From positions 1-60,114 of the forward strand of contig NZ_AJLK01000130.1 in the NCBI RefSeq assembly GCF_000317205.1: 60,114 bases of DNA, given 5' to 3'. This document shows positions 47,181 through 56,550 of the stretch, piece after piece (positions within the stretch are counted from its first letter, which is position 1; the number at the start of each line of letters is the position of its first letter). A model generated the notes under the pieces. That model did not search any database. It had not been told where the DNA came from and saw only the letters and a list, made by a program, of their open reading frames with translations. This DNA is from Fischerella muscicola PCC 7414. GTDB taxonomy: Bacteria; Cyanobacteriota; Cyanobacteriia; Cyanobacteriales; Nostocaceae. The position numbers were made by a program, and so were the translations under genes.

Positions 47181-47626
47181 ATGTACTTCAACCTGCCAAT
47201 TAATTTTTCCCAATTTTCTCCAACCCATTAATTTATCACAAAACTTTTCTGCAAGAGGTCTAATGAAGACAAAGTCGCTGGAATTCTGATTAATTAATTC
47301 TTGAACCTCTACCCCAAAATTTTTTTATATTTTCTGAAAAGCTAACTCATGGGTAGTTTTTTGGCATGAGTACAGTTATTAATTAACATCAATCCATACA
47401 TTTTTTGTGAATGAGATAATCTAAATAATTAATAAATATGTCTAGGTAATCCCAAAACTAAAGTTTTGGGCTGAAAGCTTAAACCCGTTAAAACGGGTTA
47501 TAAACTGTACGAAAATATTTCGTTTTAAATTCAACATACCCATACAAATGCTACAAATGCTTCGCCCCTACTAACCACTAACTACTAATTACCTTAACTT
47601 TTGGGGGTAGCTTGCAGGAGGAAATA
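47181..47626. promoter_or_regulatory. nifJ upstream region; no gene
   Basis: Non-coding, ending in AGGAGGAAATA before the nifJ ATG (47627). Near 47450-47502 AAAACTAAAGTTTTGGGCTG and AAACCCGTTAAAACGGGTT form dispersed stem repeats. Other identifiable motifs were not found. Confidence 0.5.
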
Positions 47627-50600
47627 ATGCACACAACCTTTGCAACCATTGATGGGAATGAGGCTGTAGCCCGTGTTGCTTACCGTTTAAGTGAAGTCAT
47701 AGCCATCTATCCCATCACCCCCTCTTCGGCCATGGGTGAATGGGCTGACGCTTGGTCAGCGTCAAATCACCCTAATTTGTGGGGTACTGTTCCCAGTGTA
47801 ATTGAAATGCAGAGTGAAGGTGGAGCGGCTGCGGCTGTACATGGGGCACTACAAACGGGTTCTCTCACAACTACATTTACTTCGTCACAGGGATTATTGT
47901 TGATGATCCCTAATCTGTACAAAATTGCTGGAGAATTAACTAGTGCAGTAATTCATGTGGCTGCCCGTGCTTTAGCTACCCATGCTTTATCCATTTTTGG
48001 CGATCACAGTGATGTTATGGCAGCCCGTGGTACTGGGTTTGCATTGCTGTGTTCTGCCTCTGTGCAAGAAGCACATAATTTTGCTCTCATTGCCCAAGCT
48101 GCGACGCTGGCGGCGCGAGTGCCATTTATGCACTTTTTTGATGGTTTTCGCACCTCCCATGAAATTCAGAAAGTCCAGTTGCTGGAAGATGACGATTTGC
48201 GATCGCTCATTGATGAAGAATTAATCCTCGCCCATCGCACCCGCGCTTTAACTCCAGATCACCCTGTATTGCGGGGAACTGCCCAAAACCCCGATGTGTA
48301 TTTTCAAGCCCGCGAACGTGCTAACCCTTACTACAATGCTTGTGCAGAAATTGTCCAGCAAGTCATGGATAGATTTGGGGAACGCACGGGACGACATTAT
48401 CAAATTTACGAATATTATGGGGCAAGTGACGCCGATCGCGTAATTGTCCTCATGGGTTCTGGCTGTGAAACAGTCCATGAAACAGTAGATTATCTCAACG
48501 CCCGTGGTGAAAAAGTCGGTGTTGTTAAAGTCAGACTCTACCGCCCCTTTGATGTGCAAAGATTTGTTCAGGCTTTACCAAAAACCACAAAAGCGATCGC
48601 GGTTCTGGATCGCAGCAAAGAACCAGGTTCAGCCGGCGAACCGTTGTATCTCGATGTCGTCACCGCTATTCACGAAGCATGGGAATTGCACAACGAGATA
48701 AAGGGACAAGGGGGACAAGAAAGACAAGGGGATGACGAAAATGTTTATACTCCCCACACCCCTCACACCCCTCACACTTCCCACATCTCCCCACTGCCCC
48801 TAATCCCCACTCCCAAAATCATCGCCGGTCGCTACGGTCTTTCTTCTAAAGAATTTACCCCGGCAATGGTGCGGGCTATTTTCGACAATCTTGCCCAACC
48901 GCAACCGCAAAATCACTTTACTGTTGGTATTCATGACGACATAACTAATACTTCCCTAACTTTTGACCCCAACTTCTCTACTGAACCAGACCACGTCGTC
49001 AGAGCCATGTTTTACGGGTTGGGTTCTGATGGGACGGTGGGTGCAAATAAAAACTCGATCAAAATTATTGGTGAAGAAACTGATAACTACGCCCAAGGTT
49101 ACTTTGTTTACGATTCCAAAAAATCTGGCTCGATGACAGTTTCTCACCTGCGTTTTGGCCCGAAACCAATTCGCTCTACTTATCTTATTGGTAAAGCGAA
49201 TTTCATTGGTTGCCATCAGTGGGTTTTCTTGGATCGAGTAGATGTACTGAAAGATGCTGTATCTGGGGCAACTTTCTTACTCAACAGTCCTTATGATGCT
49301 GATACTGTCTGGAAATATCTGCCAGAGAAAGTACAGCAGCAGATTATTAGCAAACAACTAAAATTTTACGTTATAAATGCTACTCAAGTCGCCCGTGAAA
49401 GTGGCATGGGGGGACGAATCAATACAATAATGCAAGTATGCTTCTTTGCCTTAGCAGGAGTTTTACCCCAAGCAGAAGCGATCGCCAAAATTAAGCAAGC
49501 GGTTGAAAAGACATACGGTAAAAAAGGTGCAGAAGTCGTCCGCAAGAATCTGCAAGCGGTAGATCGGACGCTGGAAAACTTGCAGAAAGTCGATGTTCCA
49601 AGATGGGGTGATGGGGAGATGGGGAGATGGGGGGCTAGGGGTCCCCACTTTGTGGGGTTGGGGGGCAATGGGGAGATAGGGAGATGGGGAGAAATCGAAA
49701 ATCTTGAGAGTGCGCCAGAGTTCGTGCGAGAAGTCTTAGGCAAAATTATCAGGTGGGAAGGAGATGATTTACCTGTCAGTGCTTTACCTGCTGATGGAAC
49801 TTTCCCCACGGGTACTTCTCAATGGGAAAAACGCAATATCGCCTTAGAAATTCCGGTTTGGGAAGCTGATATCTGCGTACAATGCAGCAAGTGTGTGATG
49901 GTTTGTCCCCATGCGGCAATTCGTAGTAAGGTTTATCCCGAGAGTAAACTGGCAAATGCTCCCCTAACATTCAAATCAATTGCTGCCAAAGATAAAGACT
50001 TTGCAGGACAGAAATTTACAATTCAAATAGCACCGGAAGATTGTACAGGATGCGGTATCTGCGTTGAAATTTGCCCTGCAAAAAATAAATTGCAGCCAGA
50101 AACTAAAGCAATTAATATGAAGCCACAGCTACCTTTACGGGAGCAAGAACGGGAAAATTGGAATTTCTTCTTGAATTTACCAAATCCTGACCGACGGCAA
50201 CTAAAATTAAACCAAATTCGCCAACAACAACTGCAAGAACCATTGTTTGAATTTTCTGGTGCTTGTGCGGGTTGTGGTGAGACACCTTATTTAAAACTAC
50301 TATCACAACTATTTGGCGATCGCGCGATGATAGCCAACGCCACTGGTTGTTCTTCTATTTACGGTGGAAATCTACCCACAACTCCTTGGACTAAGAATTC
50401 TGAAGGTAGAGGCCCGGCATGGTCTAATAGTTTATTTGAGGATAACGCCGAATTCGGTTTTGGTTTTCGCTTATCTTTGGATAAACATGCTGAATATGCT
50501 GCGGAATTATTGCGGGAGTTAGGGAACAGGGATCAGGGATTGGGGATGGGGTTAATTTCTGAGGATTTAGTTGAATCTCTTCTCAATGCACCCCAAAAAA

Positions 50601-51376
50601 CCGAAGCAGATATTCACGATCAAAGACAAAGGGTAGAATTGCTCAAACAGCGATTAGATGAACTTTTAATTGATCAAAACAATCCAAAATCCAAAATCCA
50701 AAATCTAAAATCCCTTGCTGATTATCTTGTCAAAAAGAGTGTCTGGATTGTGGGCGGTGATGGTTGGGCTTATGATATTGACTTTGGCGGATTGGATCAT
50801 GTGCTTGCCAGTGGTCGAAATGTCAATATCTTAGTCATGGATACAGAAGTATATTCCAACACAGGCGGTCAATCTTCTAAAGCTACTCCACGAGCTGCGA
50901 TCGCGAAATTTGCCTCTAGTGGTAAGCCTGCTGCCAAGAAAGATTTGGGACTAATGGCTATGAGCTATGGTAATGTCTACGTAGCGAGTGTAGCTTTAGG
51001 CGCACGAGATGATCAAACACTGAAAGCATTTTTAGAAGCCGAAGCTTACAACGGCCCATCACTGATTATTGCTTACAGTCATTGCATAGCCCACGGCATT
51101 AATATGACCACAGCCATAAACAACCAAAAAGCTTTGGTAGAATCGGGTCGTTGGTTGTTGTATCGCTATAATCCAGAGTTGCGACAACAGGGTAAAAATC
51201 CTCTGCAATTAGATATGCGATCGCCCAAACAATCACTAGAAGCATCAATGTATCAAGAAAATCGCTTCAAAATGCTTGTCAAGAGTAAACCCGAACTTGC
51301 TCAACGCCTACTACAACAAGCGCAAGCAGAAGTAGACGCCCGTTGGCAATTATATGAGTATTTGGCAGCACAATAA
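47627..51376 (+). CDS. nifJ: Pyruvate:ferredoxin (flavodoxin) oxidoreductase NifJ
   Basis: NifJ converts pyruvate and CoA to acetyl-CoA and CO2 and reduces ferredoxin or flavodoxin, which can feed nitrogenase. The 1249-residue protein has the N-terminal THATIDGNEA-like TFATIDGNEAVARVAYRLSE, two ferredoxin-type clusters (CVQCSKCVMVCPHAAI and CTGCGICVEICP), and a thiamine site in GGDGWAYDIDFGG with TNTGGQ-like EVYSNTGGQSSKATP. The start at 47627 (MHTTFATIDG) has AGGAGG. It is longer than usual because translated dispersed repeats interrupt it near residues 359-395, 660-690, 970 and 1015-1025. Confidence 0.93.
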   Translation: MHTTFATIDGNEAVARVAYRLSEVIAIYPITPSSAMGEWADAWSASNHPNLWGTVPSVIEMQSEGGAAAAVHGALQTGSLTTTFTSSQGLLLMIPNLYKIAGELTSAVIHVAARALATHALSIFGDHSDVMAARGTGFALLCSASVQEAHNFALIAQAATLAARVPFMHFFDGFRTSHEIQKVQLLEDDDLRSLIDEELILAHRTRALTPDHPVLRGTAQNPDVYFQARERANPYYNACAEIVQQVMDRFGERTGRHYQIYEYYGASDADRVIVLMGSGCETVHETVDYLNARGEKVGVVKVRLYRPFDVQRFVQALPKTTKAIAVLDRSKEPGSAGEPLYLDVVTAIHEAWELHNEIKGQGGQERQGDDENVYTPHTPHTPHTSHISPLPLIPTPKIIAGRYGLSSKEFTPAMVRAIFDNLAQPQPQNHFTVGIHDDITNTSLTFDPNFSTEPDHVVRAMFYGLGSDGTVGANKNSIKIIGEETDNYAQGYFVYDSKKSGSMTVSHLRFGPKPIRSTYLIGKANFIGCHQWVFLDRVDVLKDAVSGATFLLNSPYDADTVWKYLPEKVQQQIISKQLKFYVINATQVARESGMGGRINTIMQVCFFALAGVLPQAEAIAKIKQAVEKTYGKKGAEVVRKNLQAVDRTLENLQKVDVPRWGDGEMGRWGARGPHFVGLGGNGEIGRWGEIENLESAPEFVREVLGKIIRWEGDDLPVSALPADGTFPTGTSQWEKRNIALEIPVWEADICVQCSKCVMVCPHAAIRSKVYPESKLANAPLTFKSIAAKDKDFAGQKFTIQIAPEDCTGCGICVEICPAKNKLQPETKAINMKPQLPLREQERENWNFFLNLPNPDRRQLKLNQIRQQQLQEPLFEFSGACAGCGETPYLKLLSQLFGDRAMIANATGCSSIYGGNLPTTPWTKNSEGRGPAWSNSLFEDNAEFGFGFRLSLDKHAEYAAELLRELGNRDQGLGMGLISEDLVESLLNAPQKTEADIHDQRQRVELLKQRLDELLIDQNNPKSKIQNLKSLADYLVKKSVWIVGGDGWAYDIDFGGLDHVLASGRNVNILVMDTEVYSNTGGQSSKATPRAAIAKFASSGKPAAKKDLGLMAMSYGNVYVASVALGARDDQTLKAFLEAEAYNGPSLIIAYSHCIAHGINMTTAINNQKALVESGRWLLYRYNPELRQQGKNPLQLDMRSPKQSLEASMYQENRFKMLVKSKPELAQRLLQQAQAEVDARWQLYEYLAAQ

Positions 51377-51404
51377 ATTATGAGTTAAGTTATCTGTGTG
51401 AACC

Positions 51405-51437
51405 AGATCCCCGACTTTTTTAAAAAGTTGGGAATCT
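51405..51437 (+). terminator. nifJ downstream hairpin with MITE core
   Basis: AGATCCCCGACTTTTT and AAAAAGTTGGGAATCT form a stem with one base between them, 29 nt after the nifJ stop, followed by TTTT. It is the core of the palindromic element seen at 7171 and 17840. Confidence 0.6.
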
Positions 51438-51506
51438 TTTGGGAATTGAGAGCAATCGCACTACAAAATAATGCCGATACATTGAGTCGTAGCAATCTCA
51501 AGGATT

Positions 51507-51662
51507 ATGTCTTTAAGTTTAATTTCTAGTGCGATCGCAGTTTCCATTTTCATGCTACTCCTGCACCAACCCCTACCCTACATCTTGTTTGGCGTTGCGG
51601 CTGGTTTGTATGTAATTTTGCTTGAGCGCATCATCGCAGGTACTGAACCAAAATTAGGATAG
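51507..51662 (+). CDS. Small hydrophobic protein, 51 residues
   Basis: The frame MSLSLISSAIAVSIFMLLLHQP with LPYILFGVAAGLYVILLERII has two hydrophobic segments and a polar end GTEPKLG. AAGGATT lies before the ATG. No relative is recognised. It lies downstream of nifJ on the same strand. Real expression is probable but unproven. Confidence 0.5.
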   Translation: MSLSLISSAIAVSIFMLLLHQPLPYILFGVAAGLYVILLERIIAGTEPKLG

Positions 51663-51820
51663 AAATTACAGACACAGATACCGGAAAGCGTTTTGCGATC
51701 GCACTACTTATCATCAGTGTCACCTCATAGAACAAGTTTACGCGCTTCTTCAAACACCAGAACATCTTGGAAGTTAGTATTTGCATCGCTATGTTATCTA
51801 AACGCAACCCCTGCATTGTT

Positions 51821-51988
51821 AATGCATCGGCTTACATTGTTAATGCATCGGCTTACATTACGAATGCATCGGCTTACATTGTTAATGCATCGGCTTACAT
51901 TACGAATGCATCCGCTTACATTGCGAATGCATCGGCTTACATTACGAATGCATCCGCTTACATTGCGAATGCATCGGCTTACATTGTT
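51821..51988. repeat. 21-bp minisatellite, 8 full units
   Basis: Eight head-to-tail 21-bp units begin AATGCATCGGCTTACATT (two have TCCG for TCGG) and end in variable triplets: GTT, ACG, GTT, ACG, GCG, ACG, GCG, GTT. A partial unit precedes and follows. Because 21 is a multiple of 3, two plus frames stay open (NASAYIV and LMHRLTL) without being supported as genes. Confidence 0.9.
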
Positions 51989-52008
51989 AATGCACCAACC
52001 TGCAAAAA

Positions 52009-52245
52009 CTAACCCATCGTGTCCGTAACATCCTTTATATTTATTTCTTCATACACAATAAAATCTCCTGGTTGCCATTTATACGTACGGCAAAGCTTCT
52101 CAATTACATCGCGACCAGGAATGTAGTCAGGGTGATCATAAAGGCGATATGCCGTGTTTTGGGCTAATCCCGTCTTTTTCCAAAACTGATATCTAGTTTC
52201 GCCAAGCGCATCTATTAAATATTTGATGCGGTTTTTAACAGCCAT
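52009..52245 (-). CDS. XRE-type helix-turn-helix protein, 78 residues
   Basis: A short DNA-binding protein: MAVKNRIKYLIDALGETRYQFWKKTGLAQNTAYRL contains the helix-turn-helix (RYQFWKKTGLAQNTAYRLYD) followed by VIEKLCRTYKWQPGDFIVYE, typical of small Cro/CI-like phage or toxin-system regulators. AAAAAAATGGCTG precedes it. It lies next to the minisatellite with no obvious operon partner; target unknown. Confidence 0.7.
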   Translation of the reverse strand: MAVKNRIKYLIDALGETRYQFWKKTGLAQNTAYRLYDHPDYIPGRDVIEKLCRTYKWQPGDFIVYEEINIKDVTDTMG

Positions 52246-52407
52246 TTTTTTCGCGTTTATCTACAAATTTTAGTATATAATCACACGAATAGTATAGTTA
52301 TTATTAACTATACTTACGATAGTGATATAATCGAATTATAGAGAAAGCGCCCCGTCTCGCAAACTGAAGCGCTTTCCTTATCCATAGTATTCATGGAGAT
52401 TTCCATT

Positions 52408-52569
52408 ATGCCACAACCCATTCTTTGCCAAACACCCACAAGAGGCTGGGTGAATTTGGCTTACGCTCGTCAAATTCAGTTTCGCAAGATTCATATTCAT
52501 ATGTCTTGGCAATTTACCTGTCGCATTATTTGGAGCAACGGCGACAGTGACATTTTATTCTACTGTTAG
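52408..52569 (+). CDS. Small hypothetical protein, 53 residues
   Basis: MPQPILCQTPTRGWVNLAYARQIQ is followed by FRKIHIHMSWQFTCRIIWSNGDSDILFYC. The RGWVNLAYARQIQ start and the WSNGDSD end look like a small family common in Nostocales. GGAGATTTCC lies before the ATG. It precedes the 126-residue gene by 52 nt on the same strand. No function known. Confidence 0.55.
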   Translation: MPQPILCQTPTRGWVNLAYARQIQFRKIHIHMSWQFTCRIIWSNGDSDILFYC

Positions 52570-52615
52570 CTTTGCTGTTGTAATGGGCACATTAAATAGG
52601 TAGTTTACCACGTAT

Positions 52616-52996
52616 ATGTCAATGGCTAGCCCAGATATAACACGCCGTTTGTCCCCTCAAACAATTAGTCAAGATATTGACTCATTTCACGGTTTGCAAA
52701 CCATCAAAACCTACGAAACAACCCGTGCTGATGCCTCTGTTGATAACTTACAGCAAGCTTACCAGACAATGATGACGCAACAACAAGCCGAAACCGAGAA
52801 ACTAGCTCTATACCGTGCAGCTGCTGATGCTGCTAGATTAGCAGAATGGGAATTTCACAATGCTGTATTAGCCATGAAAGAAGTCGTGCGGGGACAATAT
52901 GGATCAGACAGTGATCAAGCCCAAGCCGTTGGATTGAAGAAAAAATCAGATCGGAAGCGTCCCAACCGTAAAAAGCCAGTTGCGGCTGCAAGTTAA
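52616..52996 (+). CDS. Hypothetical coiled-coil protein, 126 residues
   Basis: The sequence MSMASPDITRRLSPQTISQDID and a long helical middle (NLQQAYQTMMTQQQAETEKLALYRAAADAARLAEWEFHNAVLAMKE) with an end rich in Lys and Arg (KKKSDRKRPNRKKP) suggest a helical, nucleic-acid- or surface-binding protein. The start could be the ATG at 52622 as well. It follows the 53-residue gene and may be co-transcribed. No function is assigned. Confidence 0.6.
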   Translation: MSMASPDITRRLSPQTISQDIDSFHGLQTIKTYETTRADASVDNLQQAYQTMMTQQQAETEKLALYRAAADAARLAEWEFHNAVLAMKEVVRGQYGSDSDQAQAVGLKKKSDRKRPNRKKPVAAAS

Positions 52997-53080
52997 ATAA
53001 CTTAAATAACTAATCATTGGGCGTTGCTGAATTGGAATATAGACATTCTCTAAATTTGTGTAACGCCCAATCTCCAAAGT

Positions 53081-53524
53081 TCAAGATGCTAATCTTTCAC
53101 TAAGAATAACGACAGGTAAACTGAGAACATTACGAAAGCCTTGATCATTTGTGAGAAATTGATTGCAACTCATAGATAAGGCAGTCGCCGCATGAATAGC
53201 ATCTGGTGTTTTGAGGTTAGTTGTAGCCCGAAGTTTACCAGCTTGTCACAGTATGGATTGACTAATAGGAATCAACTGAATTTGCGATGATAATAACAAT
53301 TCTTCATAGTCTGCTACTAAAGAAATATTGCCATTACGTAATGGAACAACTAAAACCTCCATTAATATTAGTTCACTGCTGATAATTTGAATTTCTCCAG
53401 CGTAGAACTTATACCATAGTGGTTGCAACAGAGAGTAATGCTCTGGATTATCTTCAATGGTATAAATCACAATCGAAGTATCTATATAAATAGTACTAAA
53501 GGATGGAAGTATTAGCTCTCCCAT
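53081..53524 (-). pseudogene. VapC-like PIN-domain toxin with in-frame stop
   Basis: The frame starts MGELILPSFSTIYIDTSIVIYTIE, typical of PIN nucleases (Asp16 of the YIDTS motif), and at 53246 meets TGA after IPISQSIL. The same frame continues QAGKLRATTNLKTPDAIHAATAL to a TGA at 53081. That downstream half contains the later PIN Asp in TPDAIHA. A single CGA-to-TGA change would explain it. The antitoxin overlaps the start by 13 nt. Unless the stop is read through, the toxin is inactive. Confidence 0.75.
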
Positions 53525-53751
53525 GATAAGCGTTCTTCTTGTATTTGTCTGTCTATATCCTCAGCAGTTCGAGAAGGGTGTCTGCTGCGACTTTCTTCTA
53601 TAATTTCTATCACTGAACGCTTTTTGGTTTCTACTTTTTGTGGCAAAACCACAAAGACATCTACACTATCACCAATTTGAGCTTCTGGGATTTCAATTTC
53701 TATTTTGTTTCCTGGTAAAACTTTGGTTGTGATATGTAAAGCTGATTGCAT
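53512..53751 (-). CDS. Antitoxin of VapBC-like pair
   Basis: This 79-residue protein has an N-terminal beta-rich part (LHITTKVLPGNKIEIEIPEAQIGDSVDVFVV) and an acidic C-terminal helix (RTAEDIDRQIQEERLSWES). It lies directly upstream of the PIN-toxin frame and overlaps it by 13 nt, the classical toxin-antitoxin layout. It would bind and block the toxin and repress the operon. Confidence 0.7.
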   Translation of the reverse strand: MQSALHITTKVLPGNKIEIEIPEAQIGDSVDVFVVLPQKVETKKRSVIEIIEESRSRHPSRTAEDIDRQIQEERLSWES

Positions 53752-53762
53752 AAATTTTTGCC

Positions 53763-54332
53763 CTAAACACTTAAAACATCTTCGTAAATATCTGCCATTG
53801 TCAAGCTTAAGCCAACAGAATCTAAACTTAATTCATTATCTTTGCCTAACATTTCTAGTAACCAATTGCCTTGAGAATCTTTACGATAAACTTCTATTTT
53901 CATATCATCTTGGGAAACTAATACATATTCCCGTAAACTTTCTAATTCTTGATAATTAACGAGTTTTTCTCGCTTGTCTGTGACTTCTGTACTTGGTGAT
54001 AGCACCTCTATAATTAGGCAAGGATAATTTAAAAAATAGCGGTCTTGGTCTTGGGAATCGCAAGTAACAACCACATCAGGATAGTAAAATATATTGTTAT
54101 TTTGATTCGCTAATTCTATCCTGACTTTCATATCAGCCATAAACACACTACAGGAACCACCCCGTAAATGAGAACGTAAGCGTGAGTAGATATTCCCAGC
54201 TATGAGATTATGTTCCTTGCTACTGCCAGACATAGCAAAGATTTGACCACCAAGATACTCATGGCGAACCTCACTATATTGTTCTAATTGGAGGTATTCA
54301 TCAATAGTTAGGTAGGTTAATGGTAAAGACAT
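53763..54332 (-). CDS. Uma2-family (DUF820) endonuclease-like protein
   Basis: This protein of about 189 residues has the Uma2 fold signatures: YLTIDEYLQLEQYSEVRHEYLGGQI at the start, YYPDVVVTCD and PCLIIEVLSPSTEVTDKREKL, matching the PD-(D/E)XK-type catalytic core. The start at 54332 (MSLPLTYLTIDEYL) is the family start. Uma2 proteins are very numerous in cyanobacteria and their role is not settled. It is upstream of the toxin-antitoxin pair on the same strand, 11 nt from the antitoxin stop. Confidence 0.85.
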   Translation of the reverse strand: MSLPLTYLTIDEYLQLEQYSEVRHEYLGGQIFAMSGSSKEHNLIAGNIYSRLRSHLRGGSCSVFMADMKVRIELANQNNNIFYYPDVVVTCDSQDQDRYFLNYPCLIIEVLSPSTEVTDKREKLVNYQELESLREYVLVSQDDMKIEVYRKDSQGNWLLEMLGKDNELSLDSVGLSLTMADIYEDVLSV

Positions 54333-54754
54333 GGTTTGAGTGAAAAAAATTGAGTTTACTACCAATACTACTCGAAACCATCTCCTTCAATTACTGTTTC
54401 CGATTTCCTTACTGATTATACTCTCCCCGTAGTAATAAAAGAGGGATTAGTGTTCTCCAAGCTTTAAGAGAGTGGCTGCGCTGCAAAGAAATCTGGGTAG
54501 TGGCGTAAATAGAAGGTTCCTCGTACAGCAAGGAGCTTATTCTCAGTCTGAGCTTGATGCAGCAAAAGCCGCCTACGATGCGCTCGTCGCGCGATACTAA
54601 TAGGGGCATTAGTAGCGTCTAATTCGGCAAATGGTGCAACGTAGACTTTTTCGCCCAAGGTAATATTTGTTTACGAACTAGCTGGTGCATAGCTCCTATA
54701 TTGAACGACTCTTACTGATTTTATTATTACTATGCACTACTACCTACTACTCAT
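54333..54754. other. Gap between Uma2 and ROK genes; nothing identified
   Basis: About 420 nt. Overlapping minus-strand frames (54409-54658) have no recognisable motif; the sequence ISIARRAHRRRLLLH looks like a translated GCGCGACGAGCGCATCG repeat. I see no gene I can support. Confidence 0.4.
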
Positions 54755-55729
54755 CTACTTCTCGCCATAATGCCTGGAAGCCGCTTCTAGAGCAAGTGTC
54801 ACTGCACCCCATAATGGTGCGTCATCACCCAACCCTGCTGGAACAACCTCAAAATTAATCTCTGGTAAAGCCGTCTGTTGCGCCACCTTCCGAATCACCT
54901 GCCAATATCCTTCCCCCGCCTTCGTCACACTCCCACCCAAAACAAACCGCTGCGGATTAATCAAATTTGCCACATTGCCAATACCCACACCCAACGCCCA
55001 AGCCGAACGGTGTAAAATTTCTTGTGCTAACTCATCACCCTGCGCCGCCGCCTCACTCACAACCTTCCCAGTAATTAACTCCAAATTCCCATTCACTAAA
55101 CCCCTCAATATCTCCCCTCCGCGTCCTCTGCGCCTCTGCGGTTCATTCAATAAAATCTCCCTCACATCCAACGCCATATATGGTCCCGACGCCAACCTTT
55201 CCACACATCCCCGCTTGCCACACAAACATACTGGCCCAGCTGGATCTACTACCATGTGTCCAATTTCTCCAGCCATACCTTCCGCACCCCGCCAAGGCTT
55301 ACCGTTGAGTATCCAACCACCACCTACACCAGTGCTAACGGTAATGTAAAACAAACTATCATACCCAACCCCTGCACCATACCTGTATTCACCCAACGCC
55401 GCTACATTAGCATCGTTGTCAACACCAACACTCACACCATATTCCTCCGCCAACAACTGCCGCAAAGGAATATTTTCCCAACCAGGAACATGATGTGATA
55501 GTCTGACTGTACCGCTATTGGCATCTACAGGCCCACCAAAACTAACACCAATAGCCGCTGGTTTTTCTCCTGGCAATAGAGAATGAATGAGCGATCGCAT
55601 AATCTCCAAATCAGTGTTAGCATCAGCATTGGCTGGTGACAAACGCCGTTTGTAACCCAACCACTCTTGAGAATCAGCATGTGCGATCGCTGCATAGACA
55701 AAGCCATGTGTATTAAAAAATACTTGCAA
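54755..55729 (-). pseudogene. ROK-family sugar kinase/regulator, N-terminally truncated
   Basis: The 324-codon frame has the ROK core VSFGGPVDANSGTVRLSHHVPGW, STGVGGGW, GEIGHMVVD and the zinc motif CLCGKRGCVE. What is missing is the N-terminal phosphate-binding loop DxGGT that ROK kinases start with: the frame begins at a TTG (MQVFFNTHGFVYAAIAHADS) with a TAG just upstream. It therefore looks 5'-truncated. A repeat-derived insert PQRRRGRGGE lies near residues 195-205. Glucokinase-like activity is doubtful without the ATP loop. Confidence 0.7.
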
Positions 55730-56304
55730 CTAAGATTAACGTAAGTTAAATTCGAGGCAGATGCTTGTTTGTAAGTGTAAATTTATTTTTTAACAGGAGG
55801 TGGAGAAACATCACATATTGATTGAATCAGACTGGAGTATTGAGTAAAAATACTTCTTATGGCTGTGTTTTAGTCAATAAGTAATTGTTAATATTTTTAT
55901 TAACCTTAAAATATTTGAGTTCAAGTTAAAAACATTAACATTGGCTCTATTTCCTGGTGTTTTTTATTTTTTTATAAAATAGTTGAGAATAATTTGCAAT
56001 ATGAACCAATTTGAATATATATTTAAATCAGATATTGGGGAAATTTTCTTAACCAATACTTTCGCAGGGAAATCAGTAATTGCATCTACTGAACAAGTGA
56101 ATCAATGTACTCATAATTTGTTTGAACATTGATGAGATAAAAGTACAAACATCAAGAAACCCTTGATTACAGCATTCATTACATACAGCCAATAAATATA
56201 AATTTGGCTACTTTTACTGTCAAAACAAAGTTAATAAAGTCTACTTTTGAACACTGACAAATTTTACAATTTCTGTTTGCAACAAAGGAGGATTTTTTCA
56301 AACA
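55730..56304. other. A/T-rich region between ROK and the small ORF; no gene
   Basis: Over 500 nt of A/T-rich sequence without a supported frame. It may hold the promoter of the downstream plus-strand genes. AAAGGAGGA at 56284-56292 is a strong ribosome-binding-like motif before the small ORF. Confidence 0.4.
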
Positions 56305-56439
56305 ATGTTGATGTCCTTTCTGAAAAAAATGTTTACAGCACAAACCTTAGCGAGAATTAATGTTATAAAGTGGCTACCAGGATTGGGCTGGAAGATAGCG
56401 ATTATTCCTGTTTTCTCTTGTTTGCTAGTTAGGGCATGA
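56305..56439 (+). CDS. Possible small protein, 44 residues
   Basis: The frame MLMSFLKKMFTAQTLARINV followed by WLPGLGWKIAIIPVFSCLLVRA has a basic start and a hydrophobic C-terminal segment. AAAGGAGGA lies about 12 nt before the ATG, slightly far. It precedes the sucrase/ferredoxin-like gene by 111 nt. No relative recognised; it could be a short non-functional frame. Confidence 0.35.
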   Translation: MLMSFLKKMFTAQTLARINVIKWLPGLGWKIAIIPVFSCLLVRA

Positions 56440-56550
56440 TTTTTTAACTCATCAATTAGCAAACAGTTTTTACAGAGAGATTGTAAATAAACATACTATC
56501 TCTTTTGGTCATATGATTTGTTCCCTAAGTACACCCATCATTACGCTTCA

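Noticed and set aside
51821-51988. CRISPR-like array
   Set aside because: Units are head-to-tail with no spacers, so it is a minisatellite.
51767-52012. Open frame reading NASAYIV repeats
   Set aside because: The frame comes from the 21-bp minisatellite; its start is a TTG with no ribosome-binding site.
54409-54658. Overlapping minus-strand frames between Uma2 and ROK
   Set aside because: Two frames overlap in the same DNA, neither has a motif or ribosome-binding site.
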